Shown here piece after piece: positions 25,864 through 34,878 of a DNA stretch of 64,000 bases (position 1 is the stretch's first letter; each line of letters opens with the position of its first letter). Position numbers and translations under genes: made by a program. Under the pieces are notes generated by a model. That model searched no databases. It was not told the origin of the DNA and saw nothing but the letters and a program-made list of their open reading frames with translations. The stretch is from DATAPE01 sp034667525 (GTDB lineage Bacteria > Actinomycetota > CADDZG01 > WHSQ01), in contig JAXDJO010000061.1 in assembly GCA_034667525.1 (NCBI GenBank), positions 1 through 64,000 of the forward strand, given 5' to 3'.

Positions 25864-25878
25864 GGATGCGTCGCATCC
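25864..25878 (-). promoter_or_regulatory. Inverted repeat in the helicase leader
   Basis: GGATGCG-T-CGCATCC, a perfect 7-bp inverted repeat, abuts the AAAGGAG ribosome binding site of the DEAD-box gene. A second, GGCAGC-TCCAT-GCTGCC, lies at 25937-25953. In the mRNA these could form hairpins near the start; helicase leaders are often autoregulated or cold-responsive. Function inferred. Confidence 0.4.
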
Positions 25879-26001
25879 GGTTAGCGGAGATTTATCAACC
25901 GCTACGCCACAAGGAGAAACGGAGAGCAATCTCACAGGCAGCTCCATGCTGCCTTCCCCAAAAGCTTATCAGTAACTTGGCGATCGCTCCAGGATTCAGC
26001 G

Positions 26002-26490
26002 CTAGAGCGCGGGAGCAGGGGGCTCAAACGCATCTGGCTCGGGCCAGAAATCGCCGGTGACGGCGTCATATATCAGGTGCGAGGGCGCTTTTGCTTCCGT
26101 TCCCGGCGCCGGATTACGACCGAGCATCTCGATGTCGATCATCAAGGTGGGAAAGATCTCATGGATCTTCATCGGTACATCGCCCACATTGTGCAGCTCG
26201 TGGATCGCGCCCTTGGGGACAAACAGGGTGCTGCCCGCGCTCACCTCGAGGCGTTCTTCGTCGAGCACTACCTCGGCGCGGCCCTCGAGCACCACGAGCA
26301 TCTCGTCGGTGCGATGACGGTGCAGGGGTATCCGGTCGCCGACACCCACTTCTTCAACGATCAGGCATAGATCCTCCACCGCCCCCGAAGGTCCGCCCGG
26401 GTCGGTGACGAGACGCCACTTCGACCGGGGACGGTAGTCGTCCGGGTCGGAGATCATCGGTTCCAATTCCCCTGGCCGGGCAATGGCCAT
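26002..26490 (-). CDS. Cupin-domain protein
   Basis: 162 residues from ATG 26490, preferred because GGAGG lies 5 nt upstream. Single cupin barrel: first motif GDRIPLHRHRTDEMLVVLEG with metal-binding HxH and Glu, second motif PKGAIHELHNVGDVPMKI with His. The C-terminal 40 residues are Pro-rich. Typical of small metal-binding cupins with unknown substrates or sugar isomerases. It stands alone with short unrelated neighbours. Confidence 0.88.
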   Translation of the reverse strand: MAIARPGELEPMISDPDDYRPRSKWRLVTDPGGPSGAVEDLCLIVEEVGVGDRIPLHRHRTDEMLVVLEGRAEVVLDEERLEVSAGSTLFVPKGAIHELHNVGDVPMKIHEIFPTLMIDIEMLGRNPAPGTEAKAPSHLIYDAVTGDFWPEPDAFEPPAPAL

Positions 26491-26692
26491 CACGGCCTCC
26501 TTTCGTGGCGCCTCTTCGGATCCGCCGGGCTCATCACCCTGTCGAATACATCTCGTGGGTCCAAAGGCTACACACCCTTCCGGATTTCGCCCATTTCGCC
26601 CGATGCCGCGCGTTGCCTGGGTCGCGGGGATGATGCCCCAACCTCACAACTCAGAAGGGGTATACGCTGATGAAGCCCTATAAGGGCACCGC

Positions 26693-27472
26693 ATGCGACA
26701 GGGTATAGCCCGCGCTCTCTCTGATGACGGTGCTGAGAGAGGACTCCACGTCGTGGCCGAGACCGAGCAGAGCGACATCAATGCCCATTTAGCCGCGCTT
26801 CATAGCGCGCTGTTGGCCGAAGAAACATTGCAGTCGGCACTGGATCGCGTGGCGGCCGTTTCGGTCCGAACGCTTCCCGGATGCGACGGCGCCGGAGTCA
26901 CTTTGCTGGAGCACGAAAAGGTGACGACAGCGAGCGCGACGGACAAGCAGGTCGAGGATGTTGATTTCGAGCAGTATCGAACGGGCGAGGGACCTTGCCT
27001 TGAGGCCATCCGTCAAGGCACCTCCTTCATCGTTGAATCCATGGTCGAGGACGAGAGATGGCCTGCGTTCGGTCCTCGGGCCGCGGGCAAAGGCATCCTG
27101 AGCTCTCTGTCGCTTCCCCTGAGGGTCAAGGACCGCACACTCGGCGCTCTGAACCTCTACTCGCGCAAGCAGTTGGGATTCGACTCGCAGGATGAGAAGA
27201 CCGCCACTCTGTTCGCCGCGGAGGCATCCGTGGCGCTCGCGAACGCCCACGCCTTCGATCAAGTGCGCGCGGTCGCGGCGCAGCTCGAAGAGGGTCTGAA
27301 GTCGAGCCGAGTTATCGGACTTGCTATGGGGATCCTGGTCGAGAGGGAGCACTGCAGCGAAGATGAAGCCTTCGACATGTTGCGGGTCATCTCCCAGAAC
27401 GCAAACGTAAAGCTGCGCGACGTTGCCCACCAGATCGTCGACGCGACGCAGGGCCAGAGCCACCCCCAGTAG
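26693..27472 (+). CDS. GAF-ANTAR transcription antitermination regulator
   Basis: 259 residues. A GAF sensory domain (GCDGAGVTLLEHEKVTTAS, GEGPCLEAIRQG, LSLPLRVKDRTLGALNLYSR) is followed by an ANTAR RNA-binding domain near residues 200-250 (SSRVIGLAMGILVEREHCSE, AFDMLRVISQNANVKLRDVA). ANTAR proteins bind paired hairpins in nascent RNA and prevent termination; this family is common in Actinomycetota. The start is uncertain: ATG 26693 or a later GTG near 26753. No two-component kinase gene sits beside it. Confidence 0.92.
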   Translation: MRQGIARALSDDGAERGLHVVAETEQSDINAHLAALHSALLAEETLQSALDRVAAVSVRTLPGCDGAGVTLLEHEKVTTASATDKQVEDVDFEQYRTGEGPCLEAIRQGTSFIVESMVEDERWPAFGPRAAGKGILSSLSLPLRVKDRTLGALNLYSRKQLGFDSQDEKTATLFAAEASVALANAHAFDQVRAVAAQLEEGLKSSRVIGLAMGILVEREHCSEDEAFDMLRVISQNANVKLRDVAHQIVDATQGQSHPQ

Positions 27473-27550
27473 CACGCGCCGGATCACCGCCATAGTCGGG
27501 GCCCGTTGGACTGGAAGCAGACCGTCATCACGGTCGGCTAGTTTGAGAGC

Positions 27551-28684
27551 GTGAGCGGGGAGCGATCGGGGGTGCCACGCACCGTCAAGCGGACATTGAT
27601 GCTGCTTGTCATCTTTCTGGTGGTCGAATACCTGATCCTTCCCCAGATCGCCGGCGTGCGGAAGTCTCTTTCCCTGCTCTCGGAGGTCAACCTCTCTTTG
27701 GTTCTTCTGGGCGTTCTGCTCGAGGGTGGCGCGCTGACCGCCTACGCACAGCTCACGCGCGCGGTGATCCCGCGGGGCCAAGGTCCTTCGTTCTTCACGC
27801 TGCTCCGCATCGACCTCACCACTCTGTCTGTCAGCCACATCCTGCCGGGGGGTGCTGCTGCCGGGAGCGGTCTCGGCTACCGCCTGATGACAGAGGCCGG
27901 TATCTCCGGCCCGGACGCAGCCTTTGCGCTCGGGACCCAATCGATCGGCTCGGCCGTGGTGCTCAACGTCCTGCTGTGGTTGGGCCTGGTGATCTCCATA
28001 CCGCTACGCGGGTTCAACCCGATCTACCTGACGGCCGCGGTGGTTGGCGTCATCGTTATCGGCGCATTCTCGGGACTTGTATTGCTGCTAACGCGCGGGG
28101 AAGCGCGGGCCGCGGTGATCCTCCGCGCGATCGCCAGGAAGATGCCATTCCTGGACGAAGCCACCGTCGATGGCGTTGTGCACCGGCTGGCGCAGCGCGT
28201 GGACGCGCTACTGTCGGATCGTGCTCTTGTTCGACGAGCAATCTTGTGGGCGACTGCGAACTGGTTGCTCGATGCGGCGTCATTATGGGTGTTCCTGGCC
28301 GCTTTCGGTTACCGGGTCGGCGTCGATGGGTTGATCGTTTCCTACGGCCTCGCCAACGTGCTCGCGGCGATCCCTATCACGCCCGGTGGATTGGGGGTCG
28401 TCGAAGCCGTTCTCACGTCGAGCTTGGTGGGATTCGGATCCCCGCGCGGCGTCGCGATCCTGGGAGTCATCGGATACCGGTTGGTGAATTTCTGGTTGCC
28501 GATCCCGCTAGGGGGCCTGGCGTCGATCTCCTTGCGGGTTGATTCGGGAGCTCCAACGAAAGCTAAGGAAGAGTTGCGCCGACTTGCGGAGGAGGGATCC
28601 GAGGAAGCCGAAGATCCTCGCACCTGGGCCGCCAGGCACGGCATCAAGGTGGGCCAGACCAGCCGCGGTGCTGCGGAGAGCTAG
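27551..28684 (+). CDS. UPF0104/AglD-like membrane protein (lysylphosphatidylglycerol synthase TM family)
   Basis: 377 residues from GTG 27551. Eight or so membrane segments in the LPG_synthase_TM arrangement, with TLSVSHILPGGAAAGSGLGY, ANVLAAIPITPGGLGVVEAV and IGYRLVNFWLPIPLGGLA, the conserved Gly-rich blocks of the family. There is no C-terminal lysyltransferase domain; the last 50 residues are charged. Relatives move or modify lipids (YbhN, AglD). Its gene ends 3 bp from the convergent yjbQ stop. Confidence 0.85.
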   Translation: MSGERSGVPRTVKRTLMLLVIFLVVEYLILPQIAGVRKSLSLLSEVNLSLVLLGVLLEGGALTAYAQLTRAVIPRGQGPSFFTLLRIDLTTLSVSHILPGGAAAGSGLGYRLMTEAGISGPDAAFALGTQSIGSAVVLNVLLWLGLVISIPLRGFNPIYLTAAVVGVIVIGAFSGLVLLLTRGEARAAVILRAIARKMPFLDEATVDGVVHRLAQRVDALLSDRALVRRAILWATANWLLDAASLWVFLAAFGYRVGVDGLIVSYGLANVLAAIPITPGGLGVVEAVLTSSLVGFGSPRGVAILGVIGYRLVNFWLPIPLGGLASISLRVDSGAPTKAKEELRRLAEEGSEEAEDPRTWAARHGIKVGQTSRGAAES

Positions 28685-28687
28685 GCG

Positions 28688-29137
28688 TCAGTCGCCGATG
28701 ATGGAAAACACGATCTTGCGCTCGCGCGGGTGATCCAGCTCTAGGAGGAAGAGTCGCTGCCAGCGGCCGAGGATCGGTTCTCCCGCTTCGACCGGGATCA
28801 CGTGTGATGCCCCTCCCACGATCATCTGGATGACGTGAGCCTGGCCGTTCTTGGGCTCGTCCACATCTTGCAGGTTCTGGGTCCGTCGCCCGAGGTCGTC
28901 GTGTGCGTAATAAACGTCTCCGGGCACCAGGGACTCGATCCGATTACAAAGGTCTTCGAGCACCCCGTCTTCCCACTCGTTGATGATCAGCGCGCAGGTC
29001 GTGTGGCTGCAGTAAGCGATGGAGATGCCGCGCGTGATCCCCGAGTCCTTAATCGCGCGCCGAAGCTCATCGGTCACATCGACGAATCCCAGCCGACGGT
29101 CGCAGCGGACCTCGATCGACAGGTTCTCCAGTTTCAT
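28688..29137 (-). CDS. YjbQ/UPF0047 family protein
   Basis: 149 residues from ATG 29137; a longer frame upstream overlaps the prenyl synthase. Conserved blocks: FVDVTDELRRAI, ISIAYCSHTTCALIINEWED with the metal-site histidine, YAHDDLGRRTQNL and NGQAHVIQMIVGGASHVIPV, ending RWQRLFLLELDHPRER. Members have weak thiamine-phosphate synthase activity and an unresolved role. It follows the polyprenyl synthase with a 7-nt gap, so the two are probably co-transcribed. Confidence 0.92.
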   Translation of the reverse strand: MKLENLSIEVRCDRRLGFVDVTDELRRAIKDSGITRGISIAYCSHTTCALIINEWEDGVLEDLCNRIESLVPGDVYYAHDDLGRRTQNLQDVDEPKNGQAHVIQMIVGGASHVIPVEAGEPILGRWQRLFLLELDHPRERKIVFSIIGD

Positions 29138-29144
29138 CGGGACC

Positions 29145-30170
29145 TCATGGTACGAGCTTGATGTCGTGCGCGATCTCAGGCTTTGCGATGTCCACCTGCG
29201 CAAGTACGCCGTCGAGGATCGTCCTCAGAACCTCTCTGTACTCCTCTGCGGGCAGGCCGGCGAGAGCTTCTCTCCCGCGCGCCGTGTAGGAAGCGGCCAT
29301 GGAGTACGCATCGTCGATGGCTCCGGTCGACCACAATGCCGGCAGCAGATCATCCAGATCGAACTCGGCGCGAGCCAGCTTGGCCTTGAACTCGGCATCG
29401 CGTTCGCACGCCAGCAGTACGGGGGCGGTGAAGACACCGGCGCGGATGTCGGTTCCCGGGATCTTTCCTGTAACCGCCGGATCTCCTACCAGATCGAGGA
29501 GATCGTCCACGATCTGAAAAGCGAGCCCAAGGCTCTCTCCGTAAGTGGCCAGCAGCTCGCGATGCTCGGCGTCGGCAGCGGAGGTCGCCGCTCCAAGAAC
29601 GCACGCGCTGCGGAACAACGCGGCCGTCTTCATCGATATGACGTCGATGTAGTCGTCGACGCGCCGCTCGGTATCCCCAACGGCTGTCGTTTCCACGATC
29701 TGTCCTTCGCAGACCTCAGCGATGGCGTTCGCGAGGATCAAGGGAACCTCGCCGCCCGCTGCCGCACCCAATGAAGAGCCGCACGCGAAGAGATAGTCGC
29801 CCGCGAGCACCGCGATGTCCGTACCCCACTTTGAGTGGGTAGTGGCGACTCCTCGTCTGGTTGCGGTTCCGTCGATCACATCGTCGTGGTACAGGGTCGC
29901 AAGGTGTACCAGCTCGATGGCCGCGGCCGCAAGGTCGCTTCCCAGCCGGCCGGCTTCTCCCGCATGGGAGGTAATCATCACCAGCGCCGGCCGGAGCCTC
30001 TTGCCACCAGCCTTCATCAGGTAGAGGGAGGCCTCGCTGACAAGCGTGTGCCGCGACCCACCGGCCGCTCGGGTCATGACTTCTTCGACCCGCAGCATGT
30101 CCTCGACCAACCAGTTCTCTCCGGCTGCGTCCCCGAGAGCTTCCTGGCCCACCGACGCCGCTCTAACCAC
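29145..30170 (-). CDS. trans-Polyprenyl diphosphate synthase (heptaprenyl/octaprenyl type)
   Basis: Elongates allylic diphosphates with isopentenyl diphosphate to a long-chain product, probably for the menaquinone side chain. 341 residues from GTG 30170. Motifs: GGKRLRPALVMITSHAG, LATLYHDDVIDGTATRRG (first Asp-rich motif), SMKTAALFRSACVLGA, and AFQIVDDLLDLVGDPAVTGK (second Asp-rich motif), the FPP/GGPP/octaprenyl synthase pattern. Bulky residues before the first motif were not resolved, so chain length is not assigned. Confidence 0.92.
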   Translation of the reverse strand: MVRAASVGQEALGDAAGENWLVEDMLRVEEVMTRAAGGSRHTLVSEASLYLMKAGGKRLRPALVMITSHAGEAGRLGSDLAAAAIELVHLATLYHDDVIDGTATRRGVATTHSKWGTDIAVLAGDYLFACGSSLGAAAGGEVPLILANAIAEVCEGQIVETTAVGDTERRVDDYIDVISMKTAALFRSACVLGAATSAADAEHRELLATYGESLGLAFQIVDDLLDLVGDPAVTGKIPGTDIRAGVFTAPVLLACERDAEFKAKLARAEFDLDDLLPALWSTGAIDDAYSMAASYTARGREALAGLPAEEYREVLRTILDGVLAQVDIAKPEIAHDIKLVP

Positions 30171-30314
30171 CGGATGCCCCGATCGGGATGACGCCGTGGC
30201 CCGGCCGGGGCGCGCTTCGCGGCAGCCGCGGCTGGGAACCGCACGCCCGGGGGGTGATTGGGGTCTGGCTAAGGCTGAAGGTCACTTGCACGGCACTCTA
30301 TCGGCCAGGGCTTT

Positions 30315-31208
30315 CTAGATGGGCCCTATCGCACGCAGCCGCTGGCGCGGAGCCCGTCGTGGTGGGCTGATGCCTGACAGCTCGATCAGCCTGACCGCCC
30401 GGGCCCGCTGGCCCCGGTAAGGCTCCAGTAGCTCCATCATCCGTTTGTCGTCCGCTCGAGGCTCCGCCGCCAAGGCCCAGGACACGATGTGGGGGAGGTG
30501 GTAATCCCCGAGCCTGACAGCATCGGTATCGCCCAATGCCACCCGTGCGACCTCGGCGGCGGTCCACGGTCCTATCCCCGGCATGGAGGACAGCTTTCGC
30601 TGGGCCTCCCGGGAAGACTCGGCCGCAAGCCGTTCCAGCGCGTTTGTTCTGCCGCACGCACCCCGGATCGTCTCGGCTCGCCGTCGCTCGATCCCGAAAC
30701 GGTGCCAGTCCTGGTACGGCATCCTCGCCAGGGTGCACGCAGCCGGTGGAAGCCTGAGCCCTGGTGGTCCCGGAGCGGGCTCGCCCCAGGCCAGGACCAG
30801 AGCCCGGTAAGAGCGGAGCGCTTCGACCGTTGTCACCTTCTGTTCGAGGATGATCGGAACGAGGATCTCGCAGACGGTCGGGCAACGGCACTGCCGCATC
30901 CCCGCGCTCCTGCGGTGCATCTCTCGAACGATCCGATGACGCGGGCGAAAGGTTTCAGGTCGATCGGTCGCGCCCACCAAATCTGGGAGCGCACCGATTA
31001 TCCAACCCGCTCCCGGCCCCCAGGCTTCAGCCTCGACCATGCTTCCCTTGCTCTGCACCCGCAACTGTGTCGCGCCTTCCGGGGTGCGCATCGCCCGACT
31101 CACCGTACCGCCGTCGATGCGCATTGTTGGATCGCCCCGCCCTCGCATAAGCGGAGCAAGCGTTGCGGGTAGATCGATCGGGCCGTCCACCTCAAGCAAG
31201 CACCACAC
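30315..31208 (-). CDS. AlkA-like DNA-3-methyladenine glycosylase
   Basis: Base excision repair of alkylated purines. 297 residues. The helix-hairpin-helix-GPD region is LSSMPGIGPWTAAEVARVAL followed by GDTDAVRLGDYHLP, where the aspartate in GDYH is the catalytic one. Upstream EILVPIILEQKVTTVEALRS is the substrate-pocket helix region. The N-terminal part (LPATLAPLMRGRGDPTMRID) fits the AlkA_N fold but is divergent. Together with the YcaQ-like gene the window has two alkylation-damage glycosylases. Confidence 0.88.
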   Translation of the reverse strand: MWCLLEVDGPIDLPATLAPLMRGRGDPTMRIDGGTVSRAMRTPEGATQLRVQSKGSMVEAEAWGPGAGWIIGALPDLVGATDRPETFRPRHRIVREMHRRSAGMRQCRCPTVCEILVPIILEQKVTTVEALRSYRALVLAWGEPAPGPPGLRLPPAACTLARMPYQDWHRFGIERRRAETIRGACGRTNALERLAAESSREAQRKLSSMPGIGPWTAAEVARVALGDTDAVRLGDYHLPHIVSWALAAEPRADDKRMMELLEPYRGQRARAVRLIELSGISPPRRAPRQRLRAIGPI

Positions 31209-31379
31209 GTGGAGAGATTAGGAGACTCGAACAAGACTGGTGCGTTTTTCTGAAAAGTGGGTACTGTGGGGTCATCGGTTCAGTCGGCAGCCGTGTTCAG
31301 GAGCCTCGGCCTGATCGCTGACCGATGGCATCAATCCTCCATCCGCTCCTGCGATTTCTCGAAAAGTTAAGGAGCAGAT

Positions 31380-32357
31380 GTGAGCACTTACGTCGATACC
31401 AAAAGACACGCGCCCGGTGTCATCCCCGGAGTAAAGATCCTCAGCGGGAAAGCGTTGAAGTTCCAAAAGGGCGCCGTCCTTGTGATCACGGTCGCTCCCT
31501 TCTTGGGGCTTCTGTTTGCCGTGTGGTCGCTCTGGGGGTGGGGGCTGAGTGGCATCGACGCGGGCATCTTCCTAGCCACCTACATCTTCAGTGGGCTAGG
31601 GGTCACCGTAGGTTTCCATCGTTTGCTGACACACCGCAGTTTCGAGACCAAACCATGGCTGCGAGCAGTGCTCGCCATCGCCGGGTCGCTGGCGATCGAG
31701 GGATCGGTCACCAGTTGGGTCGCCGCTCACCGCCGTCACCATGCATTCTCCGACCGGGAGGGCGATCCTCATTCACCACACCTCGTCGAGGAGGATGGTT
31801 TCCGGGGGGTCGTCAAAGGCCTGTGGCACGCGCAGGTGGGGTGGCTGTTCACGGCCGACGAAACATCGATCGAACGTTGGGCTCCAGACATGCTGCGCGA
31901 CCCGGTCATGGTTCGCATCAATCGCCTCTTTCCGGTCTGGGTCGTTCTGTCGTTGTTCGTTCTCCCCGCGGGGCTGGGGCTTGCTCTCACGCATTCATGG
32001 CACGGTGTTCTTACCGCGTTCCTCTGGGGGGGCCTGGCGAGAGTGTTCTTCCTCCATCACGTAACGTGGAGCGTCAACTCGATCTGTCATTTCTACGGCA
32101 AGAAGGATTTCTCAACGACCGATGAGAGCACCAACAATTGGGCCTTGTCGTTGGTTTCTTTCGGCGAGTCCTGGCACAACAATCATCACGCTTTCCCGAC
32201 GTCCGCGGTGCATGGACTCAAGCGCTGGCAGCTCGACGCAAGCGCAGCGGTGATCGTTCTGCTCGAAAAATCGCGGCTGGCTTGGGGAGTCAAGCGCCCC
32301 AGCTCCAAGCAACTGATCTCGAAAGCAGCCACAGACTTCCAAGTAGGAGCGCAATAA
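31380..32357 (+). CDS. Acyl-CoA/acyl-lipid delta-9-type fatty acid desaturase
   Basis: Membrane di-iron desaturase that introduces a double bond into fatty acyl chains. 325 residues from GTG 31380, with AAGGAGCA upstream. The three histidine boxes are HRLLTH, HRRHH and HNNHH, in the order and spacing of the delta-9 family; extra conserved motifs are WHAQVGWLF, HHVTWSVNSICHFYG and SFGESWHNNHHAFP. Four main membrane segments. Stands alone before the convergent EamA gene. Confidence 0.94.
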   Translation: MSTYVDTKRHAPGVIPGVKILSGKALKFQKGAVLVITVAPFLGLLFAVWSLWGWGLSGIDAGIFLATYIFSGLGVTVGFHRLLTHRSFETKPWLRAVLAIAGSLAIEGSVTSWVAAHRRHHAFSDREGDPHSPHLVEEDGFRGVVKGLWHAQVGWLFTADETSIERWAPDMLRDPVMVRINRLFPVWVVLSLFVLPAGLGLALTHSWHGVLTAFLWGGLARVFFLHHVTWSVNSICHFYGKKDFSTTDESTNNWALSLVSFGESWHNNHHAFPTSAVHGLKRWQLDASAAVIVLLEKSRLAWGVKRPSSKQLISKAATDFQVGAQ

Positions 32358-32375
32358 GCTTCTGATCTTCTGTTG

Positions 32376-33224
32376 TCAGCCTCGCGCGATCATCAGGATG
32401 GCCATCATGGCCAGCGTCAGTCCTGAGAGCTGGACCCTCTCCAGCTTCTCTTTCAACACGAAGCGGGCGAGAATGACGGTCGTTGCCGGATACATCGAGG
32501 TAAGGACGGCGACGAGAGACAGCAGACCGGAACGGGTGGCCAGCAGGTAGAGGAGGTTGGCCCCCATGTCGAAGAATCCGGCCACGGCGATCAACCAGAA
32601 CGTTCTGCGGGAGACGCGAATGACCTGCCGAAAGATCGATACCCCGGCCGCGGCGATCGAGATCGAACCGAGCTTGACGCCCACCAGCGCCCACAGCGCA
32701 TTCCCACTGCTGGCGCGGGAGAGCAGTATGAAGAAGACGCCGAAGGAGAGGCCCGCGCCGAAGGCGTCGAGGAGGCCGGGCTGCGCAAGTCCGCGCTGTC
32801 TGCCCTCGGGATGATCGCTCGACCAGGAGACCAGTCCGACTGCAACGAACCCGAGCACGATTCCCGCCAGGGCCAGGGCCCCCGGGCGCTCTCCGGTGAG
32901 CAGACCGAACACGACCGGAACGGCGGCGGCTTCGAGAGCCGTCACCGGGGCTACCACGCTCATGCGGCCCGCGGCCAGACCTCGGTAGAGGAGCATCACG
33001 CCCGCACCTCCCACGACCCCCGCCCCAGCCCCCCAGGCAACGTCGCGGGCTATGAAGCTGTGCAATCCCAGCACGGGGGCGAGGAGAAGCAGAAGTACGA
33101 GGCCGGCTAGCTGTGAGAGAAGGACCACGACGAGTGGTGCCGAACGACGGGTCGTGATCCCGCCGGTGAAGTCGGCGGCCCCGTAGGTGATCGATGCCGC
33201 GAGCGCCAGCAGAACGGCGGTCAT
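32376..33224 (-). CDS. EamA/DMT-family transporter
   Basis: 282 residues with ten hydrophobic segments in two repeats, the drug/metabolite transporter fold. First repeat starts AVLLALAASITYGAADFTG; the second begins GLLDAFGAGLSFGVFFILLS and ends VLKEKLERVQLSGLTLAMMA, a common DMT ending. Exported substrate cannot be inferred. Its stop lies 18 bp from the desaturase stop. Confidence 0.88.
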   Translation of the reverse strand: MTAVLLALAASITYGAADFTGGITTRRSAPLVVVLLSQLAGLVLLLLLAPVLGLHSFIARDVAWGAGAGVVGGAGVMLLYRGLAAGRMSVVAPVTALEAAAVPVVFGLLTGERPGALALAGIVLGFVAVGLVSWSSDHPEGRQRGLAQPGLLDAFGAGLSFGVFFILLSRASSGNALWALVGVKLGSISIAAAGVSIFRQVIRVSRRTFWLIAVAGFFDMGANLLYLLATRSGLLSLVAVLTSMYPATTVILARFVLKEKLERVQLSGLTLAMMAILMIARG

Positions 33225-33240
33225 CGCCCGTCCATTGCGA

Positions 33241-33522
33241 TCAGTTGGCTGGTACCACCCGGCTGGTCTTGAGCTCGGGAACGAGTGCGCTCACTGCGCA
33301 CTGGCGATGCCAATGTTGATGGAACGGTGGATCTGCCGACAGGTATTGCACAAGGGTGTGCTCGGTACCGATGGCCACAGACTCACGGCATCCCGGGCAG
33401 CGGTACAGCTTCCTTGCGATGGTGTACGCAAGGCGGACGATCTCACCATCGAAGGTCTCCCCCTGAAGGCTCTGGCGGCGATTTGGCACCTTTTCCACCG
33501 CAACATCCTGCAGCTTCGGCAA
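33241..33522 (-). CDS. Small zinc-ribbon-like protein
   Basis: 93 residues. The conserved part is TFDGEIVRLAYTIARKLYRC followed by PGCRESVAIGTEH and HQHWHRQCAVSAL: two cysteines (CPGC) and two His/Cys (HWHRQC) give a likely zinc site. Similar short proteins are common and uncharacterised in Actinomycetota. It is on the same strand as the EamA gene, 16 bp upstream of it. Function unknown. Confidence 0.7.
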   Translation of the reverse strand: MPKLQDVAVEKVPNRRQSLQGETFDGEIVRLAYTIARKLYRCPGCRESVAIGTEHTLVQYLSADPPFHQHWHRQCAVSALVPELKTSRVVPAN

Positions 33523-33664
33523 CGGCCCACGCTCGCGGCAGGATCAACGGCCTGGGCACGATAACCGGCTGCACCGCCCGGGCCGTTTCCGATCTTGACA
33601 ACGGGGGAAAGAACGGGGTCGATGGCCCTCGTCGAAGGGGGCCCCTGCAAAGGGAGGCATAGCC

Positions 33665-33853
33665 GTGGTTCTGGCTGCTTCGAATCTTGTATTGGCTGTT
33701 GGAGGCGCAACCGCAACGATCCTGTGGATCATCGCGGTCATCCTTGTCATCGCCGGCATCGTCACGCTGTTGCGCGGTGGTGTGCTGATGGGCATCGTGC
33801 TCATAATCGTCGGACTCTTGATCGGTCCGGGCGGAGTAAGCATCTTCAAATGA
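33665..33853 (+). CDS. GPGG-motif small membrane protein
   Basis: 62 residues starting GTG 33665, with GGGAGG upstream. Two hydrophobic segments (residues about 17-36 and 40-54) end in GLLIGPGGVSIF, the GPGG motif that names a family of small actinobacterial membrane proteins. Function unknown. It precedes the next gene on the same strand; a short palindrome TACGCA-N8-TGCGTA lies between them at 33863-33882. Confidence 0.7.
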   Translation: MVLAASNLVLAVGGATATILWIIAVILVIAGIVTLLRGGVLMGIVLIIVGLLIGPGGVSIFK

Positions 33854-33905
33854 CTCGATCGCTACGCACCTTGGGATGCGTAACCTTGTCGAAGAGGAGT
33901 GAGGT

Positions 33906-34646
33906 ATGAGCGGATTGGCATGGGTAATCGTTGCGGTAATCGTCATCGTTCTGATTCTGGTGGCTTACGCAGCGTGGCAAAGGAAACGGCGTACGACCCT
34001 GCAAAGCAAGTTCGGGCCCGAATACGATCGCGCCGTTGTCGAAAGCGACAGCAGGCGCCAGGCCGAGAAGGGGCTCGAAGCGCGTCAGAAGCGCCACGAT
34101 GCTCTGAACCTGCGTGAGCTCGATCCGGCGACTCGTGACAGACACATCGATTCTTGGCGCCAGACGCAAGCTCGCTTCGTCGATGCGCCGGCTGAGGCTG
34201 TCGGGGATGCGGACCGATTGGTGGGACAGGTCATGACCGATCGTGGTTATCCGATGGATAACTTCGAACAGCGTTCTGAGGACATCTCCGTTGACCATCC
34301 CGGTGTCGTCGAGAACTATCGCGCGGCGCACGCGATCTCTCTTGCGAGCGATCACGGGCAGGCGACCACCGAGGATCTGCGTCAAGCGATGGTTCATTAC
34401 CGGTCGTTGTTCGAGACATTGCTGGGCAGCACTGGAGGGAGCCTTTCCAACCAGACCTCGAACACCCGGTCCACGGGCACCTCGAACGTGGGCTCGACGG
34501 GCACCTCGAACGTGGGCTCGGATGCCGGATCCTCGGACGCGGCATCCATTCCTGATGGGGTCGACCGAACCGGTTCGGAGGGGATGAGCCAGAACAATGG
34601 CTCTGCTTACCCACAAACTTCACCTGCGGAAGATCAGAGGACCTAA
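33906..34646 (+). CDS. Membrane-anchored conserved protein with low-complexity tail
   Basis: 246 residues from ATG 33906 with AGGAGTGAGG upstream. One N-terminal membrane segment (residues 4-23), then a charged helical domain: LQSKFGPEYDRAVVE, LDPATRDRHIDSWRQTQARF, LVGQVMTDRGYPMDNFEQR and DISVDHPGVVENYRAAHAIS, ending RQAMVHYRSLFETLLG. This domain is widely conserved in bacteria and of unknown role, often near stress genes. The tail carries three copies of a Ser/Thr/Gly/Asn-rich motif (GSTGTSN). May be co-expressed with the GPGG protein. Confidence 0.75.
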   Translation: MSGLAWVIVAVIVIVLILVAYAAWQRKRRTTLQSKFGPEYDRAVVESDSRRQAEKGLEARQKRHDALNLRELDPATRDRHIDSWRQTQARFVDAPAEAVGDADRLVGQVMTDRGYPMDNFEQRSEDISVDHPGVVENYRAAHAISLASDHGQATTEDLRQAMVHYRSLFETLLGSTGGSLSNQTSNTRSTGTSNVGSTGTSNVGSDAGSSDAASIPDGVDRTGSEGMSQNNGSAYPQTSPAEDQRT

Positions 34647-34697
34647 GGCGGCCCCTAGGCCACAGTGACCTTGGATCCCTGGACAGACCCCTCGCGG

Positions 34698-34732
34698 GTC
34701 GCCCCCTCCTCTCTTTCTGGGGGGGTGGCCCG
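34698..34732 (+). terminator. Possible hairpin after the membrane-anchored protein gene
   Basis: GGTCGCCCCC and GGGGGTGGCC can pair around a CT-rich loop, with a following GGTAGGGTCTTTCTC. The T content is low, so this may be a Rho-independent terminator of weak form or only a GC-rich hairpin. Confidence 0.35.
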
Positions 34733-34878
34733 GTAGGGTCTTTCTCAAAGCCGAAATTTCTCCCGAATAGCCCTTTCTTTCGCAAGCGAGACGAGCGATA
34801 GTGTTAGTAGCAGTGCAAGGGACTAAAGCCGCTGGGCCTTGCGTCGCCACGGTACGCACCTAGGCGGAAGGCACCGAG

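Noticed and set aside
26789..27940. Antisense frame of 383 codons over the GAF-ANTAR gene
   Set aside because: Arg/Gln/Asp-rich with no domain; the ANTAR gene is clear on the plus strand.
33291..33946. Minus-strand frames across the GPGG protein
   Set aside because: No conserved features; the plus-strand GPGG motif and ribosome binding site are better supported.
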